Source: Mesorhizobium sp. ES1-1 (GTDB lineage: Bacteria; Pseudomonadota; Alphaproteobacteria; Rhizobiales; Rhizobiaceae). From it: DNA of 64,000 nucleotides. This document shows positions 25,129 to 32,555 of this stretch, in pieces. Position numbers and translations under genes: made by a program. Positions within the stretch are counted from its first letter, which is position 1; the number at the start of each line of letters is the position of its first letter. The stretch is from the NCBI RefSeq assembly GCF_020164785.1, contig NZ_JAIUGX010000007.1:124001-188000 (forward strand), given 5' to 3'. The notes beneath the pieces were generated by a model, which was given only the letters and a program-made list of their open reading frames with translations, ran no database searches and was not told the DNA's origin.

Positions 25129-26232
25129 TCAGCCTGCCGCCTTTATCCAGTGCTCCATCGTCGTGACGGCTCTCGCCAGCTGCGGCGCCGGCTGGATCGG
25201 CTCCCCCAGCGTGGCCGCGGCACGCCAGCCCCATCGCGGATCGGCCAGGAAGGCTCGGGCGACAGCCACGATATCGGCGCGGCCTTCGGCGACGATCGCC
25301 TCGGCCTGCTTCGGATTGTCGATGAGGCCGACGGCCCGTGTCGGAATGCCGGCACCCTTGCGCACCTCTTCCGCCAGATGCACCTGGTAGCCGGGGCCGC
25401 TGGGCAACTTCTGCAAAGGAGAATTGCCGCCGCTCGAGCAGCAGAGATAGGCGACGCCGACATCCCTAAGTGCCTTCGCCACCTCGATCGCGTCGGCGAC
25501 ATCGAAGCCGCCATCGACCCAGTCCTTCACCGACAGCCTTGCGCCAAGCATCAGCCTTGGCGCTGCCTTCTTCACCGCCTTGGCGATCTCGACGACGAGG
25601 CGCATGCGGTTTTCGATCGATCCGCCCCAGCGATCGGCGCGCTGATTGGACAAGGGCGAAAGGAATTGGAAAATCAGATAGCCATGCGCGGCATGCAGTT
25701 CGATGAAGTCGAAGCCGGCGCGTTCGGCCCGCCTGGCCGCATCGGCGAAACGCTCTATCAACTGCAGGATCTCGTCTTCCTCCAGCGGATGCGGCACGTT
25801 CCAGCCTGTGTCATAGGCGATGGCTGAGGCCGAAACCGTCTGCCAGGGGTCCTCGTCAGGCCGCAGCGGGCCGCCGCCATCCCATGGTTTCCGGTTCGAG
25901 GCCTTGCGTCCGGCATGCGCGAGCTGCGTGCCGAACTTCGTGCCGGGGGCGGCGACGCGCCTGGCGGCGTCCAGCGTGCGTCGGGCGGCTGCTTCATTGT
26001 CGTCGGAGTAGAGGCCGAGGCAGCCATGCGTGATGCGTCCGCGCCGCTCGACGTCCGTCATCTCGACCGTGACCATGCCGGCGCCGGACATGGCAAGGTT
26101 CATCCAGTGATAGAGGTGCCAGTCGCTGGCCGAGCCGTCATCGGCCGAATACTGGCACATTGGCGCGACAGCGATGCGATTGGGAAAGTCGAGGCCGTCG
26201 AGTGTGATCGGCTGGAAAAGCGCTGCTGTCAT
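25129..26232 (-). CDS. NADH:flavin oxidoreductase, old yellow enzyme (YqjM-like)
   Basis: 367 aa from ATG 26232 (GGAG ahead; a longer in-frame start at 26397 has no support). FMN-dependent ene-reductase: APMCQYSADDG places C26 exactly as in YqjM, HAAHGYLIFQFLSPLSNQR carries the substrate-binding His pair and FMN contacts, and LVAVARAFLADPRW-type ending (IVAVARAFLADPRWGWRAA) is standard. It reduces activated C=C bonds and may deal with electrophiles or nitro compounds. Divergent from a Nudix gene with 148 nt between. Confidence 0.92.
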   Translation of the reverse strand: MTAALFQPITLDGLDFPNRIAVAPMCQYSADDGSASDWHLYHWMNLAMSGAGMVTVEMTDVERRGRITHGCLGLYSDDNEAAARRTLDAARRVAAPGTKFGTQLAHAGRKASNRKPWDGGGPLRPDEDPWQTVSASAIAYDTGWNVPHPLEEDEILQLIERFADAARRAERAGFDFIELHAAHGYLIFQFLSPLSNQRADRWGGSIENRMRLVVEIAKAVKKAAPRLMLGARLSVKDWVDGGFDVADAIEVAKALRDVGVAYLCCSSGGNSPLQKLPSGPGYQVHLAEEVRKGAGIPTRAVGLIDNPKQAEAIVAEGRADIVAVARAFLADPRWGWRAAATLGEPIQPAPQLARAVTTMEHWIKAAG

Positions 26233-26380
26233 GAAAGGGCTCCGGGAAATGATCAGGCTATCTAGGTTGTGGCTCGTATATGCGCCAGACACGAGAGGGT
26301 GAAACCTCGTTTTGGACCGATTGCCCACATTGCGCAAATGTCGGTTCGCGGCTACGCCTCGGGTCGGGCCCAGGGAGTTC

Positions 26381-26962
26381 ATGATGGAAGATCGCATCCG
26401 TATCCGCTCGGAGGAAATCCTTTCCGACGACTGGGCTGTCCTGAAGAAAACCGTCCTCGATTACCGCCGGCGCGACGGCCAATGGGAAACGCAGATCCGC
26501 CAGACCTATGATCGCGGCGACGGCGCGGTGATCCTGCCTTACGATCCGGCGCGTTCGACCGTGCTTCTGGTCCGCCAGTTCCGCTATCCCGCCTATGTCA
26601 CCGGCCACCGCGAGCCCCTTATAGAGGCCTGCGCCGGGCTGCTCGACGAAAACGATCCCGAGACAGCCATTCGCAAGGAGGCCGAAGAGGAACTCGGCTA
26701 CCGGCTGCGGGACATCGAGCGGTTGTTTTCGCCCTATATGAGTCCGGGCAGCGTCACCGAGCGGCTCTGGTTTTTCGTCGCCCGCTATTCGCCGGCGGAC
26801 CGCATCTCGGCCGGCGGCGGCGCGCCAGAGGAGGGCGAGGACATCGAGGTGCTGGAAATGCCGCTCGACGAGGCGCTGGCCGGCATTGCCGACGGCCGCA
26901 TCATCGACGCCAAGACCATCATCCTGATCCAGCACCTGAAGCTGAACCCGATGCGGGTCTGA
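26381..26962 (+). CDS. Nudix hydrolase, GDP-mannose/ADP-sugar pyrophosphatase (NudK-like)
   Basis: 193 aa from ATG 26381 (ATG 26384 possible). Nudix box GLLDENDPETAIRKEAEEELGY and the preceding VLLVRQFRYPAYV are the marks of the NudK/ADP-ribose pyrophosphatase branch, with an N-terminal IRIRSEEILSDDWAVLKK beta-strand region used for dimerisation. Hydrolyses nucleotide sugars. Ends 47 nt before the tRNA-Leu 3' end. Confidence 0.9.
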   Translation: MMEDRIRIRSEEILSDDWAVLKKTVLDYRRRDGQWETQIRQTYDRGDGAVILPYDPARSTVLLVRQFRYPAYVTGHREPLIEACAGLLDENDPETAIRKEAEEELGYRLRDIERLFSPYMSPGSVTERLWFFVARYSPADRISAGGGAPEEGEDIEVLEMPLDEALAGIADGRIIDAKTIILIQHLKLNPMRV

Positions 26963-27009
26963 CCGAAGCGACCTGCACTCCTCCGATCTAAAGGATTGTT
27001 TGGCTGTGC

Positions 27010-27095
27010 TGGTGCGGACGACGGGAATCGAACCCGTACGATCAGAGATCGAGGGATTTTAAGTCCCTTGCGTCTACCAATTCCGCCACGTCCGC
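27010..27095 (-). tRNA. tRNA-Leu (anticodon TAA), CCA encoded
   Basis: Acceptor GCGGACG pairs with CGTCCGC, discriminator A, CCA encoded at 27012-27010. D-arm GGCGGAATTGGTAGACGC, anticodon loop CTTAAAA with TAA at 27061-27059, a variable arm of leucine type, and T-arm GGGTTCGATTCCC. The long variable arm and anticodon make the assignment secure. Confidence 0.95.
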
Positions 27096-27104
27096 AGGTA
27101 GCAA

Positions 27105-27569
27105 TTACAAGCACTTATGAGATTTAAGGTCCAGCCCTGAACCTGCACTTGGCACCGGATTGGCACCGAAGGCCGTTTTATTGTTCTGCCCCGTTCTCAT
27201 CGCCGCTTCTATCGCAGCTGCCGCGCCATCGTCCGACCGCTTGAAAAGGTGAGCGTAGACCGACAGCGTGACCACGGGTGACGCATGCCCCAGACGACGG
27301 CTAATTGCAACCACGTCGAGCCCGCCAGCGATGAGGGCGCAAGCGTGGGTGTGTCTCAGGTCGTGAAACCGGACCTTGGGAATATCGATTACAGCTGGCG
27401 CGCCATCCTCGGCCGGCCTCCTCAAGCGGTCCACTGCATCGCGCCAAGCGCCTGAAACGCGAGAAGGCGCGATAGCTCTGCCGTCGGGCCAGCAAGAGAC
27501 TAGCGCATCCTTGCGGGGCTTCCCCAGCCCCGAAGCAAGACGCTGTTGGAGCTGCTGCTTCCGGTGCAC
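27105..27569 (-). pseudogene. Tyrosine recombinase (phage integrase) C-terminal remnant
   Basis: 154 codons of the catalytic C-terminal region: FHDLRHTHACALIAGGLDVV has the HxxR box and LGHASPVVTLSVYAHLF the last His and the tyrosine nucleophile. An in-frame TAG lies ten codons before the apparent start and there is no core-binding N-terminal half upstream, so the gene is cut by about half. It abuts the 5' side of tRNA-Leu, a common insertion target. It marks an old integration event; it should not be active. Confidence 0.8.
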
Positions 27570-27824
27570 TTTGAGCGTGCACAGTCTGCTCGCAGTCTAC
27601 CACAATCCCACCCCGTCCTCGTTGAGCCTTGAGGCGACCGCCTTCGCGGCATCGTCCCCGCGCCGGCGGAAGGTCGAATATGCCCAGCAGCGGCGCTCTG
27701 CCGTTCATGGCCAGCGGTCGAGCTGGTGCTCGCCGGGGTTAGTCACTTGCAGCCGGCGAGTGGTTGACAGCCTCCGCAGGCGCGATGCAGTTTCTGCAGG
27801 CTTATGGAAAAGTGAGGAGCATCC

Positions 27825-27941
27825 ATGAAGAAGACTTATGAGAAGCCGACACTGAACAAACGCGATCGTCTCGGATCAATCGCAGCGCAGCTTATCCCTA
27901 TCTCTGGTGGGCTGCAGGAAGTGCCTTCCGGCGGCGCCTAA
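27825..27941 (+). CDS. RiPP-like precursor peptide, copy 1 (38 aa)
   Basis: Short gene below normal length limits. ATG 27825 with AGGAG 5 nt upstream. Begins MKKTYEKPTLNKRDRLG and ends SGGLQEVPSGGA. A leader with a Y-x-K-P motif and a KR(D/E)RL block, then a Gly/Pro/Ser-rich tail, is the shape of a ribosomally made, post-translationally modified peptide precursor, close to but not the same as the lasso YxxPxLxxxG leader. Two relatives occur at 29628 and 29783. No modification enzyme gene is nearby. It is followed by a strong terminator. Function inferred. Confidence 0.65.
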   Translation: MKKTYEKPTLNKRDRLGSIAAQLIPISGGLQEVPSGGA

Positions 27942-28254
27942 GCACTCTCCGTTGAGAAGCAAAGCCCGCTGGCTCGGCCGGCGGGCTTTTGCCTTTTGGC
28001 AGCGGGCCTGTTCAACGAACCCGCTGGCCGGCTCGCCACGCGGTCCGGTCCTGACCTATTGGCCACTTGTGGTCTACCATGGGTCTCCTTTGCTCTTGAT
28101 CAAAGCGGTGGCCCGGGTGGGATGCAGCCGACTTGCTCCCGCAGTTAAACCCGGAACCATTTGGCGCAACCGGTTGAATCGCGACCCTTTTTTTGTGACC
28201 CGTGAAACACATGGCGGGCGATCGATTCAGGGCACCTGACGTGGGAGCGCACAC
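27942..28254. other. Gene-poor stretch after precursor copy 1
   Basis: Apart from the terminator I see no gene, tRNA or convincing repeat here. A T-rich run near 28190 precedes the next small gene. Confidence 0.5.
27961..27990 (+). terminator. Intrinsic terminator after precursor copy 1
   Basis: AAAGCCCGC pairs with GCGGGCTTT, extended inside by TGGC/GCCG round a TCG loop, then TTTT. Nearly the same hairpin recurs at 29935. Confidence 0.85.
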
Positions 28255-28479
28255 ATGTTGAGCAACATGGGAGGAGGTCACTCCCAGGTTTATCCGCGGG
28301 CGTTGTGTGAGCGTGTTGTCGATCAGATCAAAGCCGAGGCGCAGATCGTTGGAACCCGCATTGATGAAGCTACCCTCGCGACGATCGTCCTGAGCCTTTG
28401 CAAAAATCTGAAGACGCCCTTCGAGGAGAACCTCCTCATCCTAGCCAGAGTTCGGCGGCCCGAATACACACGGCTTTGA
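28255..28479 (+). CDS. Small hypothetical protein, 74 aa
   Basis: ATG 28255 (or 28267). Predicted helical, with LCERVVDQIKAEAQIVGTRI and IVLSLCKNLKTPFEENLLIL as two amphipathic helices. No domain recognised. It is the next gene after precursor copy 1 but the hairpin separates them, so no functional link is implied. Confidence 0.5.
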   Translation: MLSNMGGGHSQVYPRALCERVVDQIKAEAQIVGTRIDEATLATIVLSLCKNLKTPFEENLLILARVRRPEYTRL

Positions 28480-28495
28480 GAGCTTCCGATTGGTG

Positions 28496-28678
28496 CTATC
28501 GTTTGGGCCGATTGAGCCCTTTGGGTTGCGGCTGATCGAGGACAGGCTGGGCTTCCCTCAGCGCCTTGAGGCGAGCCGTCTTGGCAATGCGCTCAGCCTG
28601 CTCCTTGGCCTGAATTTCCTTGGATGCCTTATCGGCGCCGGCCCGTAGTTTGACCATGTCGCGTACAATTCTCGTCAT
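28496..28678 (-). CDS. Small basic coiled-coil-like protein, 60 aa
   Basis: ATG 28678 has GGAGG 10 nt upstream. About a third of residues are Lys, Arg or Glu in a long predicted helix (KASKEIQAKEQAERIAKTAR), ending in a Pro/Lys-rich tail. Nothing recognisable beyond charge pattern; could be an RNA- or protein-binding accessory factor. Confidence 0.5.
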   Translation of the reverse strand: MTRIVRDMVKLRAGADKASKEIQAKEQAERIAKTARLKALREAQPVLDQPQPKGLNRPKR

Positions 28679-28828
28679 CCGTTATCTTCCTCCTTGATTC
28701 AGAGCTTTTGCCGGGATTATTGACTCGTGACTGTCGTTTTCGCAACGTAGATATCCACGTCGTGAGTTGTGTTGTTGGCGGAGGATCCGGGAGAATTCCC
28801 TGCTTTCGCCCGGCGGGTGAGACACTCC

Positions 28829-29227
28829 ATGGCCAAGTTGAAAGCCCTCATTCTTGAGGATGAAGCCCTGATCGCCCTGGACGTTGAACAGCATCTGCGA
28901 GAATGCGGCTTCAGCGTCACATTGGTCACGTCATGCGAGGCTGCCGATCATTTCCTTTCCGAGCAGGACGCCGACGTGGCGATTGTCGATCTGAAGCTGA
29001 CTGACGGATATTGCCACCGAGTTGCGCGCGTACTGATCGATCGATCCATCCCGTTCATCGTGCATTCTGGCAGCGACGAAATAGATGAGCCAGGTCAGGA
29101 GATATTTCGGAGAGGAAGGTTGTTTCGCAAGCCGGCCGATACGAAGGAACTTGCCGCCGTTGCTCTATCGATAGCCACGGGCGCCAACACATCCACAATA
29201 GGAACCATGGGGCTTGGCGGTAGTTAG
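28829..29227 (+). CDS. Single-domain response regulator (CheY-like)
   Basis: 132 aa from ATG 28829. Receiver domain only: acidic pair D11/E12 in ILEDEALIALD, phospho-acceptor D54 in AIVDLKL, and K101 in LFRKPAD are all present, with S/T-type residue at HSGSD. No output domain, so it must act by protein contact. The PAS histidine kinase 1 kb away on the other strand is broken, and nothing ties the two together except distance. Confidence 0.85.
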   Translation: MAKLKALILEDEALIALDVEQHLRECGFSVTLVTSCEAADHFLSEQDADVAIVDLKLTDGYCHRVARVLIDRSIPFIVHSGSDEIDEPGQEIFRRGRLFRKPADTKELAAVALSIATGANTSTIGTMGLGGS

Positions 29228-29249
29228 CTCTGCACCACGGAGTTCGACG

Positions 29250-29525
29250 ATGCCGCGCTATCACTTCCACGTCGATGACGGTACACTCCTAGCCGATAAT
29301 GAAGGAACTGAACTTCCAGACCTCCAGGCTGCGCGAGCCGAGGCAGTTAGCGCGGCGGGTGAGTTGCTGAGGGATTTGGACGGCGCCCTATGGGAAGGCG
29401 ATAAGACGTGGATTATGCATGTCACGGACCAAGACGACATCCTGCTTTTCACCTTGAGCTTCAGCGCGAAAGTTTCTGCTGGAAAAGCTGTTTTCCTGCC
29501 TGAGGACAAGCGTCGAATTGACTGA
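29250..29525 (+). CDS. DUF6894 family protein, 91 aa
   Basis: Begins MPRYHFHVDDGTLLADNEG, the defining start of DUF6894, and continues with ELPDLQAARAEAVSAAGELL and a C-terminal beta strand around DILLFTLSF. Small rhizobial proteins of unknown function often found next to response regulators in stress loci; here it follows one by 23 nt. Confidence 0.82.
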   Translation: MPRYHFHVDDGTLLADNEGTELPDLQAARAEAVSAAGELLRDLDGALWEGDKTWIMHVTDQDDILLFTLSFSAKVSAGKAVFLPEDKRRID

Positions 29526-29627
29526 TGTTAGGGAAACGACGCTTGACGACAAAAACCTTTGAGGCATGTGTTGGTTTGAGAGAATTAGCGCGCTGAAAAA
29601 TATCGAACGAGTAGCGGATCGTATCAA

Positions 29628-29738
29628 ATGAAGAAGCACTATACCAAACCTCTTACCAAGCGCGAGAGGCTCTCGGTCGTGACGGCACTCGGCAACGGAT
29701 CCTTCACTATCGGGGAGCCGCCTTCAACCGACGGCTGA
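29628..29738 (+). CDS. RiPP-like precursor peptide, copy 2 (36 aa)
   Basis: ATG 29628. Begins MKKHYTKPLTKRERLSVVTA and ends GSFTIGEPPSTDG. Shares MKK-x-Y-x-KP, KR(D/E)RL and the V(V)TA junction with copies 1 and 3, one residue shorter between P and KR. The Shine-Dalgarno sequence is weaker (GCGGATC) than for copies 1 and 3. No terminator follows, so it may be co-transcribed with copy 3. Confidence 0.6.
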   Translation: MKKHYTKPLTKRERLSVVTALGNGSFTIGEPPSTDG

Positions 29739-29782
29739 CCAAACTGATTCAAGGGTTCCAGTGGCAAAATCGAGGAGCATCC

Positions 29783-29936
29783 ATAAGAAGCACTACACGA
29801 AGCCTGCGCTCATCAAGCGCGAACGTCTCGGGCTGTCACTGCACAGACGTCAGGCTCATTCATTCCAGTTCCCCCGCCGCCGTTTCCCGGTGCGGTGATC
29901 CTCAGACCTGATCCGTCGAGGGATTTTGACAACTAA
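29783..29936 (+). pseudogene. RiPP-like precursor, copy 3, decayed
   Basis: The ribosome-binding context GAGGAGCATCCAT is the same as in copy 1, but the ATGAAGAAG start reads ATAAGAAG, so one base is missing. The leader then reads KKHYTKPALIKRERL. The same frame runs on to TGA 29896; adding one base near 29830 restores an AVTAQTSGSF block and a proline-rich tail (IPVPPPPFPGAVIL) ending at TAA 29934. An in-frame GTG at 29761 could still start the uncorrected frame. Two indels make it probably inactive, unless they are sequencing errors. Confidence 0.55.
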
Positions 29937-29964
29937 GCCCGCTGGCTTTGGTCGGCGGGCTTTT
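29935..29964 (+). terminator. Intrinsic terminator after precursor copy 3
   Basis: AAGCCCGC / GCGGGCTT stem with a 12-nt loop, then TTTT. Same stem and similar loop as the terminator at 27961. Confidence 0.85.
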
Positions 29965-30198
29965 CGTTTGAGCCTCTAGCTCCTTTCGTCTCAGCCTCTA
30001 GCTTCAGAGGCTTTTGGACCTGAGTGGCATGATATCGAACCTGGCGAAGATCGGCGGACCAAGGTCAGATTGCTTCGTCATCGCCGTCGAACCTGCCTCG
30101 CCGGTAAAAGTCCCGGCAAGGTTCAGGCACACACTGATGGACTGCAATCTTGCGATCAGTGCATGCGTTGAGCCCGACCTGATCGGCCTACAGAGGAA

Positions 30199-31301
30199 TC
30201 AGTGCGGCCCATTTTGGGTCGGCATCACCAGCTCAAAAACCGTTTCGCTCTGGTCCGATGAAACGTTCAGCACGCCGCGGTGGGCTCTCGCAATCTGAGA
30301 GGCGATGTACAGCCCCAACCCTAATCCTTGAAGGCTAGCCCGCACTTCACCTCGGTAAAACGGCTGGAAGAGACGGTCCATGACGTCCGGCGGTATGGGG
30401 TCGCCCGCGTTTGAAACCGCCAAGTGCAGTGTTCCCGATCTTGTGATGGCTTTCACGATTATCGGCGCCTCGTTCGTGCCGTGCGTCAAAGCGTTGCCGA
30501 CAAGATTGGAGAGCAGCTGCGCAATTCCCCCTTGTCGCAGTCGACCGAACCGGAAATTTCGTAACGCTCCTCGATAACACGGTCGGGATACGCGAGCCGC
30601 AACTCTCCCACAACTTGACTGAGCGTCGGTACAAGCGGACGGCCACTTTCAATTTTCACCTGTAGACCCCCGCCGAGCCTGGTTTGAGCGAGGTCGAGTA
30701 CATCGCCAATCAAAACCTTCATACGGGCAGTGCTGCGCTGCATCATCGCAATGAGCATTGGAGTATCTTCAGTCCAGCCGAAACGCTCGAGGCGTCTCAG
30801 TCCAGCGTCAACACCGGCAAGTGGATTGCGCAGATCGTGACCGAGTACAGCTATGAATTGCTCGAGCCGCTCCGAACCTTTTCGCTCTAATTCGAAACCA
30901 CGCTGTGCTGTGGCGCGCGCTTCAACCAGTTCCCGCTCGTAGCGTCGGCGATCGGCCGCTTGCATGATGGTAAGACGAGTGAACAGGAGTGTCCCGTCCT
31001 CGCGCCGGCGCTCAACAGCATTTGCCAACACCGGGAATTTCTTGCCCTTCGCGGTAATTAGGTCGAGTGCCACTTCGTTGAAAAAGCCCTGCATGCGCAG
31101 GAGGGGCGCAATATGCGTCTCATAGAAGATGGCGCCGGCAATGTTCAGGATTTCGCGCAGGCGCTTCCCGAGCAGGTCTGCCTGGGAGATGCCGATCCAA
31201 TTCGATAAGGTCAGGTTCGATTTTACGATGAGACCGTCAGGGCCGAGAGAAACGTAACCGCACGGCGCGTTCTCATAGAGGTCTTCGAGATCTTCCCCCA
31301 C
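30199..31301 (-). pseudogene. PAS-domain sensor histidine kinase with a frameshift
   Basis: Two frames together encode one kinase. Residues 1-270 (31301 to ~30490) hold a PAS domain (LYENAPCGYVSLGPDGLIVK; the FYETHIAPLLRMQG region is typical of PAS domains partnered with RsbP-type proteins) and a HisKA helix with the phospho-acceptor in VLGHDLRNPLAG. The ATPase half is in another frame: the N-box NLVGNALTHGT straddles the junction, then D-x-G-x-P and GLGLGLYIA. The shift lies at a run of five C (30527-30531 on the plus strand); six would join the frames. Lies 3 nt after an RsbQ-like gene. Confidence 0.8.
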
Positions 31302-31304
31302 AGC

Positions 31305-32093
31305 TCACACGAAGCCGCGTATCGCTGAAATCACTTGTTCTGGGGCGCTAAGATTCGGGCAATGACCAGCAGCGTCCAGCAGCATTATTGCGCTATCACT
31401 AAGGTGCTCGAGCACATATCGCCCGACCTGCTCACACGCGATGATGTCGTCCTTGCACTGCAGAACTAATGTTCGTGTCTTGACCCTCGCCAGATCCTGG
31501 CGATTGTCTGACGAAAAAGTGACCCTGGCAAACTGCTTGGCTATCTCCGGATCCGTTCGACAGAACGAGTTCGACAATTCCTCAGCAAGTTCCGGCCTGT
31601 CAGGATTGCCCATGATTGCCGGCGCCATGGCTGCCGACCATCCAAGGTGATTGTCATCCAGCGAAGCCAAAAGTTCTTCGATCTGCGCGGCCGTGAAACC
31701 GCCCTCATATGCCCCGTCGTTGATATAACGGGGCGAGGGACCGACCATAACGAGCTTTTCAAACATGTCCGGAGCCATGATCGAAGCGAGGGCGCCGATC
31801 ATCGCACTGACCGAGTGACCGACGAACACCGCGTTTTTCAGTCCAAGTTCGTGCCCGATTTCCACTACGTCGGCTGCATAGCCATGAAGAGACGCATATT
31901 TGGCCGGATCGTAGGCCGACAAATCAGAATGTCCTGCACCGACGTGATCGAAAAGAATGGTGCGGAAATCGTGCTCAAACGCGGGAGCAACAAAGCGCCA
32001 CATGTTTTGGTCGCAGCCAAATCCGTGAGCAAACATCATGGCGCGAGTGCCGGTGCCGGCTTGCTAGACGTTATTTCGCGTCAGGAAGGACAA
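31305..32093 (-). pseudogene. RsbQ/KAI2-like alpha/beta hydrolase with an early amber codon
   Basis: The hydrolase body (from ATG 32039) has FAHGFGCDQNMW oxyanion loop, nucleophile GHSVSAMIG, and late Asp (CKDDIIA) and His (DAAGHCPNL), as in RsbQ and the plant KAI2/D14 receptors. In the same frame upstream, TTG 32093 with GGAG at -8 starts MSFLTRNNV, then TAG at 32066-32064, then QAGTGTRA into the body. Family members have exactly this N-terminal strand, so the stop removes it. Translation could restart at ATG 32039, giving 244 aa. The partner PAS kinase follows 3 nt on. Confidence 0.75.
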
Positions 32094-32403
32094 GCGACGG
32101 CTCCGACTTAAACTCCGCCTAGTTACTGCGCGCCTGGGAGAAGGGCAATCTCAAAAAGCGGGTTGTCGTGTGCCTCATTGGTCCGACCCGGTTACGACGC
32201 TGCGGAGGTATCGTGTCGCATGTAAGGCGCAAATCGTACAGCAGTCCGCAAATCCTATCGGGCGTCGAGACACACCCAATCGTGTCATTGCCGAGGGCGT
32301 TGAGACGATGAAGTACGCAAACGACAGTCGAAGATCTGCAGTTTCTGCAAACGAACAGCGTTTTTGGCCGGAGCCGGCACACGCTGGTTCATCCTCAAAT
32401 CAA

Positions 32404-32428
32404 AGTCTACCAAATTTATAGAATTAAC
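32404..32428 (+). promoter_or_regulatory. Shared AT-rich regulatory element, copy A
   Basis: AGTCTA, 2 nt, AAATTTATAG, 2 nt, TTAAC. Almost identical to the element at 39530. 127 nt before ATG 32556. Likely operator or promoter; binding factor unknown (LysR-type is a guess from the T-N11-A palindrome in copy B). Confidence 0.55.
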
Positions 32429-32483
32429 AAAAAGCGGCTGCCGACGGGTCGTAGGCGACATATGATTTCCACCACTCAGTGCC

Positions 32484-32500
32484 GAAACGGATAGCGTTTC
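32484..32500 (+). promoter_or_regulatory. GAAACG-N5-CGTTTC inverted repeat
   Basis: Perfect 6-bp arms, 5-nt spacer, 55 nt before ATG 32556; shape of a dimeric repressor operator, for example LacI/GntR-type. Confidence 0.45.
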
Positions 32501-32555
32501 CTTTGTTCTGGGCTTCCGCGATGCGACGCTCTGGCCACCAAGAAGAGAGGTGGAA

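Larger units (their letters stand above)
32094..32555. other. 462-bp intergenic region before the oxygenase operon
   Basis: No gene seen. The last 150 nt become AT-rich and hold two regulatory-looking sites: the shared 25-nt element (32404-32428) and GAAACG-N5-CGTTTC (32484-32500). The end of the accessory strip probably lies here. Confidence 0.6.

Noticed and set aside
27010..32500. Second tRNA-Leu fragment marking the far att site
   Set aside because: I could not find a convincing repeat of the tRNA 3' or 5' end in this range by eye.
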